The notes below the pieces were generated by a model. That model worked only from the letters and a program-made list of their open reading frames with translations, was not told the DNA's origin and did not search any database. Source: Pelagophyceae sp. CCMP2097 (lineage: Eukaryota; Sar; Pelagophyceae). From it: DNA of 38,978 nt. The position numbers were made by a program, and so were the translations under genes. Shown here piece by piece: positions 9,332 to 17,076 of this stretch; the stretch's first letter is position 1, and every line of letters starts with the position of its first letter. The DNA is taken from the NCBI GenBank assembly GCA_026770575.1, contig MU657242.1, forward strand, positions 164,455 through 203,432, given 5' to 3'.

Positions 9332-10345
9332 ATGGACGCCCCGCCTGCAGTCCCAAAGCCCTGCTGCGTCTACGACGAGCCGGGCGGCAAGCACTGCGCG
9401 CTCTGCAAGTCGCGCCACTACTGCTCCAAAAAGTGCCAGGTCGTCGACTGGAAACGAGGGCACAAGGCGCAGTGCAGACAGATGGCCGCCGAGTTCCAGG
9501 ACCGCCTCTTGGATACGCTCATGCCAGCGAAGAAGCCCAAGGAGGAGCCGGCCATCGTCGAGGACGCTTCGCCGGCGGACGGCGCCAAGACGCGCTTATC
9601 GGCTGTTCGGGCGGTAGAGACGGCAGAGGCCAATCCACCGAGCGACGACGCGTCGGGCTGGCGCGGTATTTGCGCCATCTGCCTCGATTTGCTTCCATTT
9701 GGAGTTGACACGACATTCTACGACTGCTGCTGCAAGAAGATCTGCACGGCATGCTCCCGCAAGTGGGTGCAGTACGATACGCGATGTCCGCTCTGCCGAG
9801 CGCCAGTCTCCATGTCGGACGCCGAGAGGCTGCGCCGGATGCAGAAGCACGTGGACAAGGGCAACGCCGAGGCGCAGATCATGCTCGGAGGCATGTACCT
9901 TGATGGTGGCATGGGACTCCAGCAGAATTTTAAGCGGGCGGTCGAGCTTTTCGAGCGCGCTGCGGCGCAAGGAGATCCAGAAGCCCAGACGCGACTGGGA
10001 ATTTGCTACGAGAGCGGCAACGGCGTCAAGATCAACTTCAAGGCCGCCGCGCTGTGGTACCGACGCGCAGCCGAGCAAGGATTTCCTCATGCGCAATACT
10101 GTCTCGGCGTGATGTTCCTCGACGGCCACGGCGTGGCGCAGTCGTACGACGAAGCCGCGCGGTGGTGGCGCCTCGCAGGCGCACAGGGCCACGCACTGGC
10201 GCTCTACAACCTCGGTGCGTGTCACGAAAACGGCCTCGGCGCGCCGCAGGACGACGACGAGGCGCTGCGCTTCTTCAAGCGCGCCGCGGCCACGGGGCAC
10301 GCCGGCGCCGCAGCGAGGGTCGAGGTGATCTCCGGCCGACTGTGA
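9332..10345 (+). CDS. MYND-RING-Sel1 repeat protein
   Basis: Single exon of 337 residues from the ATG at 9332, preferred because its N-terminus matches the duplicated copy upstream; the frame is also open back to 9206. Residues 11-48 form a MYND finger (HCALCKSRHYCSKKC, then W..GH..QC), but the expected second cysteine is Tyr14, so one zinc ligand is missing. A RING-like domain follows: CAICLDLLPF, DCCCKKICTAC and RCPLC, with Lys in the usual His position, a variant I associate with algal RING proteins. The C-terminal half has four Sel1 repeats of about 36 residues (AEAQIMLGGMYLDGG, EAQTRLGICYESGNG, HAQYCLGVMFLDGHG and ALYNLGACHENGLG). Such proteins are probable E3 ubiquitin ligases or scaffolds; the substrate is unknown. 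Fragments of related genes lie at 951-1807. Confidence 0.85.
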   Translation: MDAPPAVPKPCCVYDEPGGKHCALCKSRHYCSKKCQVVDWKRGHKAQCRQMAAEFQDRLLDTLMPAKKPKEEPAIVEDASPADGAKTRLSAVRAVETAEANPPSDDASGWRGICAICLDLLPFGVDTTFYDCCCKKICTACSRKWVQYDTRCPLCRAPVSMSDAERLRRMQKHVDKGNAEAQIMLGGMYLDGGMGLQQNFKRAVELFERAAAQGDPEAQTRLGICYESGNGVKINFKAAALWYRRAAEQGFPHAQYCLGVMFLDGHGVAQSYDEAARWWRLAGAQGHALALYNLGACHENGLGAPQDDDEALRFFKRAAATGHAGAAARVEVISGRL

Positions 10346-11223
10346 CCGACGGCATCGACTGCCGCCCGCCGACGTCGAAGTCGGGACGGACACGTCGACC
10401 CCGATCGAAATGCCCTCCGGCGAATCGGCGCAGCGGCCCGCTCCTCGGCGGGCGCTCCTCGGCGGGCGCCCACACCTACTAACCCCACGGCATCGGATCC
10501 GAAGAAGCAAGGACCCAGTCGCTTGCACCAGACTTTTGCAAGAATACCGTACTTCAAACTTGGCACGACTCGTGACTCTAAAGGCGCGGGGCGCAAAGGG
10601 GCGCTCCTGCCTTTGGGGTACGTGGTGCGCCGCGAGCACCGAGGCCCGCGCGAGCTCTTTAGAGAACTTTGGCAATACGCCGGGCTGCATGAGCCCGTGC
10701 CGCCCCGGTGGCTCGCCCAGCTCAAATGGCTTGCAAGCGCACCGACGCAGCTCAAAGGCGACGGCGTTGGTTTTCGATGTAATGGTCACGAGATTGGAAG
10801 AGTGGGGACCCTTTCCAATGTTTGGAAAACCCTTTGTCCTCGTCGCGGCGGCGGGTGCACAGGCCCCGCTGGCGCTCATCGGCTCCGGGGGGCGGCCCTC
10901 GCGGTGTACGGCGGTTTTACGCGTGGGTGTTGTGCGAGTGCCTGCTTTTACTAGAGTGCCGTGGCTCGGACTGCTCTCAGGCCGCGGTGGAGCGGCTCAT
11001 GACATCCCGAATCACGATGCATAGGTCGCGCGGAGTACAAACACGCAGAGTTAAAGACGAGTCGGCGGCGGCGGTATCGCCGAGGCGGCGGCGTGCCGTC
11101 GCTCGTCGGCCGTACAGCCTTCTTCTTCTTTTCGGCTTCGGCCGGCCGCCAAGGCTGCTTCGGAGCACCCGGCCGCGGCGAAGCTAGGCGGACCCGCTCG
11201 ATGGCGAGCCGCCGGCTCTGGGT
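10346..11223. other. Intergenic, no gene recognised
   Basis: 878 bp between the MYND-RING-Sel1 gene and the convergent orphan gene. Open frames exist on both strands, but they are long only because of high GC content. None shows a domain, conserved-looking composition or plausible splice-linked continuation. Confidence 0.4.
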
Positions 11224-11946
11224 TCACGCCGCGGCAGCTTCGTCGCACGCCGCCGTAGCGAAGTCTTCATCCGTGTGATAGTTGCAGTGCCAGACGTAGG
11301 AAAGGCTCTTGCGCAGCTCTGTCGTCGCCTTGTTGTACACGCCTAAGGTACGGAGGTCTATATACACTGGTGGAGTCTCTGTCTCCGCGACCGCCGGCAG
11401 ATGCCGCGAATGCGACTTTTGCACCACCGGGCTTCCCCGAGGTTCCCTTCCGCTGCGGGCCGCCCGGGGACTCACCGGGCTCGTGGTTGGGGATGACGGG
11501 CATCGGCGTCGTTTTTTTGGCTGTCTCAGTCGCGGCAACGGTCGAATCTTCCGAGTCGAGCGAAGTCCACCAATTGCCCGGTTCGCACTGCCCGCTATAG
11601 ACCTGGCCCATCCGGCTTCGCAAGGCCGCCAAGCGGTTGCGGGGCGGCGAGGGCCCGACCAGCGCGAGGTGTCAACAGTCGAGCTCTCGGAAGAGTTTTG
11701 TGTTCTCGTTCGGGCCGTTGGCTTCAAGTTGAAGAACAATAGCTCGCTTCGGCCGCAAGGATACATTTCTGGGCGCCGCGCTTCCGTCGGCGTTCCATCG
11801 GCGGAAACAGTGGAGTGCATAATAGAAGAAGAAGGAAACGCCGGCAAAGTTTCCCTCGCGCCAGGTATTCTACTCGGTGTCCTCTTTTCTACGGAAACAG
11901 CTCCCCCTCGGGCACTGCTCGTCCACGCTCCGCTCGTCCACGGCAC
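11224..11946 (-). CDS. Orphan three-exon hypothetical protein
   Basis: Exons 11946-11677, 11602-11476 and 11357-11224 join in phases 0 and 1 to give 176 residues. The middle exon (SGQCEPGNWWTSLDSEDST) and the last (DLRTLGVYNKATTELRKSLS, then YVWHCNYHTDEDF) have ordinary protein-like composition, unlike the arginine-rich shadows around them. The second intron has a consensus GTGAGT donor, which is the main evidence for the gene. The first exon is weaker: its donor is GTTGAC and the true start may be internal, for example the later ATG giving MHSTVSADGT. I recognise no family. It runs toward the MYND gene from the opposite strand. Confidence 0.45.
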   Translation of the reverse strand: MPWTSGAWTSSARGGAVSVEKRTPSRIPGARETLPAFPSSSIMHSTVSADGTPTEARRPEMYPCGRSELLFFNLKPTARTRTQNSSESSTVDTSRWSGPRRPATAWRPCEAGWARSIAGSANRAIGGLRSTRKIRPLPRLRQPKKRRRCPSSPTTSPVSPRAARSGREPRGSPVVQKSHSRHLPAVAETETPPVYIDLRTLGVYNKATTELRKSLSYVWHCNYHTDEDFATAACDEAAAA

Positions 11947-12073
11947 GTCGCGTCAGCCTTTTCCTCGTGGGCACCCTCAAGGCTTCAATTCGTATCATTG
12001 ATTTATAATTGCATTGGTGAGATCAACGTACATCAAAGCAATCAGCAACATCAATTTCGGCGAACAATTCAAT

Positions 12074-12145
12074 TCTCCGTTGGTCTAGGGGTTATGACTG
12101 TGGACTTTGAATCCACCAACATCAGTTCGAATCTGGTACGGAGAA
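12074..12145 (+). tRNA. tRNA-Gln (TTG)
   Basis: A cloverleaf folds fully. The acceptor TCTCCGT pairs with ACGGAGA, with A as discriminator. The D arm is GTC/GAC. The anticodon stem GTGGA/TCCAC encloses the loop CTTTGAA, anticodon TTG. The T arm ATCAG-TTCGAAT-CTGGT pairs with one T-G wobble. There is no intron and CCA is not encoded. It is followed 57 bp later by tRNA-Leu on the same strand. Confidence 0.93.
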
Positions 12146-12202
12146 CGAGTTGTTAGTTTAACGTCTTCGTCTCTCAATACGAGGTGTCGTCACAAATCCA
12201 TT

Positions 12203-12284
12203 GGGATCTTGGCCGAGCGGTCTAAGGCGCTGCATTCAAGTCGCAGTTCTTCACAGAGCATGGGTTCAAACCCCATAGATCTCA
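12203..12284 (+). tRNA. tRNA-Leu (CAA)
   Basis: An 82-nt class II tRNA with a long variable arm. The acceptor GGGATCT pairs with AGATCTC (one G-T) with A as discriminator. The D stem is GCC/GGC. The anticodon loop is TTCAAGT, anticodon CAA. The T arm TGGGTTCAAACCCC-type is intact. The anticodon stem has one A-C mismatch at its loop end. The internal promoter boxes (TGGCCGAGC and GGTTCAAACCC) match the RNA polymerase III A and B boxes. Confidence 0.93.
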
Positions 12285-12310
12285 AAAAGATTTAATAAAA
12301 TCTTCTTTAT

Positions 12311-12329
12311 ATTTTTTTTTAATTTTTTT
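12311..12329 (+). terminator. Pol III oligo-T terminator
   Basis: Two T runs (nine Ts at 12312-12320, seven at 12323-12329) lie 27-45 bp after tRNA-Leu, within a strongly AT-rich stretch. Oligo-T is the usual RNA polymerase III stop signal. The distance is somewhat long, but no T run of four or more occurs closer. Confidence 0.5.
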
Positions 12330-12776
12330 GCCCTAATGAGATATTTTATTTCGCTAAATACCTCTGTGGGGGCTTTTGCGCAAGCGGCCCCCCTGCGAGC
12401 CCAGGCTTCCCCCCGACGTGATACCCGGCGCGCAGCACGTCTCTGAGAGCCCAACATCATCTCTTTCGATGGTCTCCGACGTTGGCACTTGGAGGCGACA
12501 CCCTCAACGTCCCCACGCGTCGCATCTAGATATCTGCCTGCCGCACAGGACACCGTGCGTCAGATGGACCTTAGCCTGGCGGCGCCGGTCGCGCCGCGGG
12601 CAACAAGCCCGGGCCGCCGAGTCTCAAAGTCCAAGTGCTCAAAGTCCAAGTGCTGTGAGAGTCTGTCAGCTCCAGTCTCAAAGTCCAGATGCCGGAGGCA
12701 GGTCCCTCTGTATTTTTAGAGTGCTTCAATCTTGGGTCGAGGTGCATCTTAGAGTGGCCTCGTTGGAGGCGGTGGT
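12330..12776. other. Intergenic, no gene recognised
   Basis: About 450 bp between the tRNA pair and the 3' end of the prolyl 4-hydroxylase gene. It contains a small tandem repeat of CTCAAAGTCCAAGTG at 12622-12652, with a third degenerate copy near 12680. No coding potential is recognised. Confidence 0.4.
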
Positions 12777-14853
12777 CTAGGAGAGGAAGGCGTCCCAGGG
12801 TTCGTCTTTGTTTGCGTCCTCGCGCATCCACATGGTGACGATTTGTTTTGGCCCTTTTCGCACGAGGCAGCCCGAATGCATCGTCCCGCCGCTGTCCATC
12901 ATGCCATCGTCGCCCTTGTACCTACGAGGCACTTTCACCGAAAAAGGGCACACCGACTCGAAAAAGGGACCAAGCTGCGCGGGACCCCGTCTCGAGGACG
13001 TCGCCTCCAGCCTCCCGTCTCCCGTCTCATCGACACGGTCTCTCATCCTTTGCCAAAGTCCAACGCCGGTCCAAACGAAAAGAGGAGCGCCGAGTTCTTC
13101 CGGGGAACGATTTTCAGTCCACTGTTCGGAAACACCGTCGCCCCGCCCTCGTCGGGCGCCTGGCAGTAGTGGATCAGCGTCGCGACGCGGCCGCCGCGCG
13201 AGTATGGGGTTTTGTGGCACACGCCTAGGGCAAAGGCTGGTGGACCTTTGTCAGAATCGCTTCAAATCCACGTTGCATGATATGCGGGTGCCGCCACGCT
13301 CTTCACGCACCGTCGCAGTGGGGCCGGTACTCGTCGCCGAGGCCGTATTGTATGAAATTCAACGGTTCTTGGAAGGCCCCCGCGACGATGGGATAGCCAC
13401 GCATGGCCTTTGTCAATTCAAACGCTCTGTTGATCAGCCGGTTCGTCACCGCCGATGCGTTCTTCGAATCCCAGTATAAATTCGCAGACTGCGCGCGCCG
13501 GTCCGCCATGAGGCCCTTCTTGCCGAAGACTTGCGCCCCGGAGAGGCCGACCTTGAACGCACGAGCCTCCATCTCCTCGCATTCGTTCCCCACCGTCCAG
13601 GCGGGAATGAACGCCACCAACGGAATCTCCGATAAGACTTGGATTTCTAAGGAGCGGCCCTCGAAAATGTCGGCGAACGTGGCGGTGCGCACCGCGGCCG
13701 ACTCTTTGGTAACGTCCTGGCACAGCGCGGTGTACCCCTGCTCGCGGTACGCGTGTCGCTTGTGGCCGAACTTCTCCACGACGGAGCGGTAGACGAGCTC
13801 GCCCGTCGCCGCGATTTGCCAGTCGACCAAGCACGCGAGCCTTACGGTCATCGTCGCGGAGCCGCCCGGCTCGACCACCGCCTCGGTTGCGCCCATGGCT
13901 TCCGTGAAACCGACGCGCGGCACCACCCGCATGGCCACGGGGCCGTTGTTGGTGAACTTGGCTTGAAAGGGTTCCATGTTCTGCGGGTTGAAAATCTGGC
14001 TTCACGTCGAGGCGCTTGTCTCATGGCTCCAATGTCTCATGGCTCCAATGTCCCACGGAGCATCACGCACCTCGGACGGGTCGACCTCGTAGCCGTCGAC
14101 GAAAGAGACCTGTTCCGAGCATGGGCATCGCCGACGCGTGCACTTACCAACGAAATCCAACGACGACGCTTCCAACGCCGACGCACCTCGCCGCCGAGCT
14201 CGTAGCCTTGCATGCCGTTGACGACGTCGACGGTGCCGAGGAGATCGTCGGTCGTGCACTCTTCAGCATCCGTCACCTGCCCGCAAATGCGTGAGAACGG
14301 CGTGAGAAAAATGCATGAGAACGGCGTGAGAATGGCGCCCCCAGACCCCAGGGAATTTGGGCGCTCTGCCAAAAGGGCGCCGGCGCCGCGCCGCCGCGCG
14401 CCAGCCGAAGGCGTGGCCCGGGAACCTGCTGTCATCGTCTCCGCGCTGCCGCGGCGTCTGCGCGCTGCCGGCGCGTCTTCGCGCGGCCTCTCCTCGCGCC
14501 CCAGGCTTCCGGTGCCTCACGTGTTCATGACGAGTTCGCCGTAGTCGGCCTGGATGGTGCCCATCGAGGCCGTGGTCTCTCCGGAGACCCAAAACCTACG
14601 AAACTTGCGTCAAGCTTCCACGCGGCTCCCTCGAAGCGGGATCACGCAGTGCAGACGCCGTCGGGGCTCTGCCGTGCGAGGGTGCTTTGCCATTTACGAG
14701 ACAGGGTCCGATTAAGGTGCCCTCGACTCACAGGTCCATGGCATGGTCGAAAGGGTTTGTAAACGTGACGCTCAATCCAACCGGCTCGCCGCCGCGCGCG
14801 CGCGGCGCCGCAAAAACCGCGCCCAGCAACGCAAACGCGCCGACCAGGCGCAT
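12777..14853 (-). CDS. Secreted prolyl 4-hydroxylase with VHL-beta-like N-terminus
   Basis: Eight exons (14853-14732, 14595-14521, 14425-14347, 14276-14187, 14109-14071, 13980-13311, 13224-13077, 12921-12777) keep phase and give 455 residues. Residues 1-16 are a signal peptide (MRLVGAFALLGAVFAA). Residues about 24-75, assembled over three exons, read VTFTNPFDHAMDLFWVS then MNTFPGHAFGW, the pattern of a VHL-beta fold also found at the start of algal prolyl hydroxylases. A second similar segment may follow (FTNNGPVAMRVV). The C-terminal third is the P4H dioxygenase: His356-x-Asp358 in EYRPHCDG, DEGGATVFPN, and His423 with Lys433 in HSGCLVRKGPK, which bind Fe(II) and 2-oxoglutarate. It probably hydroxylates proline in the secretory pathway. 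The donors after exons 3 and 7 (GTCTGG, GTTTGG) are weak. Confidence 0.85.
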
Positions 14854-15027
14854 GCTCGAGGCGGACTTCGCGAACGGGGCCGACTCCTAAGGTGTCGACG
14901 GAGCAAATCCTTGGTCACCTGAGAATCGCTCGCTGAAAACTGAAAACTGCATTTGCATGCGCATCGCAAGTCGGTCCGGGCCTTCGAGTCGGAGTTCTGA
15001 CGCGTACGCGCGTCGCGCGGTCCTGGG
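14854..15027. promoter_or_regulatory. Shared promoter interval, P4H and WD40 genes
   Basis: 174 bp separate the start codons of the divergent prolyl hydroxylase (minus) and WD40 (plus) genes. It includes the short direct repeat CTGAAAACTGAAAACTG and a GCATTTGCATGCGCATCGC stretch near 14930-14965. CGCTGAAAAC also occurs in the palindrome at 21852-21884 between another divergent pair. No core promoter motif is clear. Confidence 0.35.
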
Positions 15028-16125
15028 ATGGACGCCGCCGGCGCCCAGCGGCGGGTCAAGCTCGATCCCTCTGGCGCGCGCGATGACCACGCTCGTCGAG
15101 CGGTGTTCGAGCAGCGCGATTTGGTCACGCCCATTTTGCGGCTGGCGGCATCCCCGAACGCGCTTTTCGTGTCGAAGCGCGTCGCTCGAGATGCGCGGGC
15201 CGTGGCACTCGCCGTGCGCAAGCTCATCTGGCACGACCGCATCCTGAAGGGCACGGCGATCCTCAAGGGGCACAATAACGTAATCAAGAACTGCGCGTTC
15301 TCGCCCGACGGCACGCGCATCGTGACGGCGAGCTACGACAAGACGGCGCGACTCTGGGACGCCGAGACGGGCGCGTTACTGCTGACACTCGAGGGGCACA
15401 CCAACTACGTCACGAGCTGCGCGTTCTCGCCCGATGGCACGCGCATCGTGACGGCGAGCTGGGACCGTACGGCGCGGCTCTGGGACACCGAGACGGGTGC
15501 GCTGCTGCTGACGCTCGAGGGGCACACCGGCATCGTCGACAGCTGCGCGTTTTCGCCCGACGGCAAGCGCATCGTGACAGCGTGTGGCGAGACGGCGCAG
15601 CTCTGGGACGCCGAGGCGGGCGCGCTGCAGATGACGCTCGAGGGACATCCGGGCGACGTCTGGAGCTGCGCGTTATCGCCCGACGGCACGCGCATCGCGA
15701 CGACGAGCGAAGACAAGACGGTGAAGCTCTGGGGCGCCGAGACGGGCGCGCTGCAGGAGACGTTCGAGGGGCACACCCGCGGCGTCAACAGCTGCGCGTT
15801 CTCGCCCGACGGCGCGCGCCTCCTGACGGCGAGCGACGACAAGACGGCGCGGCTGTGGGAGACCGAGACGGGCGCGCTGCAGCTGACGCTCAAGGGTCAC
15901 ACCAGCTACGTCAACGGCTGCGCGTTCTCGCCCGACGGCACGCGCATCGTGACGGCGAGCTACGACAAGACGGCGCGGCTCTGGGACGCCGAGACGGGCG
16001 CGTTACTGCTGACACTCGAGGGGCACACCAACTACGTCACGAGCTGCGCGTTCTCGCCCGACGGCACGCGCGTCGCGACAGCGAGCGCGGACGCGACGGC
16101 GCGGCTCTGGGACGCCGCGGTCTAA
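15028..16125 (+). CDS. Seven-blade WD40 protein
   Basis: Intronless, 365 residues. The first 70 residues are helical and charged (FEQRDLVTPILRLAASPNAL). Seven WD40 repeats of about 42 residues follow, each with GH at the start, the core CAFSPDGTRIVTAS and an RLWDAETGALLLTLE-type end. Seven blades make one closed propeller. The repeats are unusually alike in DNA as well as protein: blade 1 into 2 (15292-15441) and blade 6 into 7 (15919-16068) differ at only about two bases by my reading, a sign of recent internal duplication or gene conversion. One blade carries ACGETAQLWD, one residue shorter. WD40 propellers are interaction platforms and no partner can be named. Related sequences lie at 26168-26822 and at the right window end. 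Confidence 0.88.
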   Translation: MDAAGAQRRVKLDPSGARDDHARRAVFEQRDLVTPILRLAASPNALFVSKRVARDARAVALAVRKLIWHDRILKGTAILKGHNNVIKNCAFSPDGTRIVTASYDKTARLWDAETGALLLTLEGHTNYVTSCAFSPDGTRIVTASWDRTARLWDTETGALLLTLEGHTGIVDSCAFSPDGKRIVTACGETAQLWDAEAGALQMTLEGHPGDVWSCALSPDGTRIATTSEDKTVKLWGAETGALQETFEGHTRGVNSCAFSPDGARLLTASDDKTARLWETETGALQLTLKGHTSYVNGCAFSPDGTRIVTASYDKTARLWDAETGALLLTLEGHTNYVTSCAFSPDGTRVATASADATARLWDAAV

Positions 16126-16690
16126 TTTTGTGGATCATCCGGTCCGTTTCGATCGACGCCGGCCTGACTCATGCCGTCTTCGCGTGCTGGCGAGGGGTAG
16201 GCGGCGGTTCGGGCGGCGGTTCTGTTCACTCGCCTTCCCTCCAAGAGGCCGCGTCGCCCGCGCGGAGACCGCCGCGGCGCCCGGGAAGAAGGGAGCCGAG
16301 TCGGGCGTATGCGGCGCTTCGGATCCGGCTCGGATCCCGAGGGCGGGATATTGCACGCAAACCGGCCTCGGGACGAAACCGTGGCGAGGACGTCTCAAGA
16401 CCGTCTCAAAAGCCGCCTCGAGGCCGTCTCCAGCGTTGCCTTTGGTCCGTTGTCGGGACCGTCCGGCTCGTCGCCTGAGTCGCGGGGACCGGCTTCGGCC
16501 ATTCTCTGAACCGTAGACGGCTGGAGAACACCCTGGAAGCGCTATCGCGGAAATCGCCTACCGCGCCAACTAAGAATTGCTGGAGAGGCCTTTCTCCGGA
16601 CTGCTCGGCGCGAGGCCTTTCTCCGGTCCTGGGACCCCCAAGACCCGGCCTCTTTCGACGCGGGGCGCGACGTCGGGGTGACGTGGACGC
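16126..16690. other. Intergenic, no gene recognised
   Basis: About 560 bp after the WD40 gene. It is GC-rich, with short frames on both strands that show no domain. Toward the right it grades into the GGGACCGTC-type repeats of the next feature. Confidence 0.4.
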
Positions 16691-16930
16691 CCCCTCTCAA
16701 TCCGTCTCTGGGACCCTATCCGGGACCGCCTCTGGGACCATCTCTGAGGCCGTCTCCGGGACCCAATCCAGAACCGTCGACAGAAGACCGTCGACAGACG
16801 CCTCCGGCTCCTCTCCGGACCGTCTTCGGGCTGCAGAGGGGCCGCCTGCGACAGACCGTCTCCGGGACCGTCTTCGCGGCCGTCTTCGCGGCCGTCTTCG
16901 CGGCCGTCTTCGGGACCGTCTCCAGGCCCT
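16691..16930. repeat. Degenerate 12-bp minisatellite
   Basis: A tract built on a unit close to CTCCGGGACCGT. Most units are degenerate, but at about 16868-16918 the variant TTCGCGGCCGTC runs three times perfectly, followed by TTCGGGACCGTC. The 12-bp period keeps frames open on both strands, so long ORFs here (for example D-G-R-E repeats) are probably artefacts. Confidence 0.6.
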
Positions 16931-17076
16931 TGGAACCAGTGCGAGGCCATTTCTCCGGCCCCAGTCTGGGGATCCACTGACCCGCGAATTTGATCGCAAG
17001 CCTCGATATACCGGGGGCGGATGAGGCATAATCGTCATTAACGAGTCACATGGCTTTTTCGCGCGCCGTCTGGCGT

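Noticed and set aside
9596..10879. 427-codon minus-strand frame opposite the MYND-RING-Sel1 gene
   Set aside because: It is arginine-rich, has no domain, and mirrors the GC-biased third positions of the real gene.
15376..15900. Long minus-strand frames opposite the WD40 repeats
   Set aside because: Periodic shadow of the 126-bp repeats, with no independent coding character.
16570..17038. Frames coding for D-G-R-E or P-G-P repeats
   Set aside because: They follow from a 12-bp minisatellite whose period is a multiple of three.
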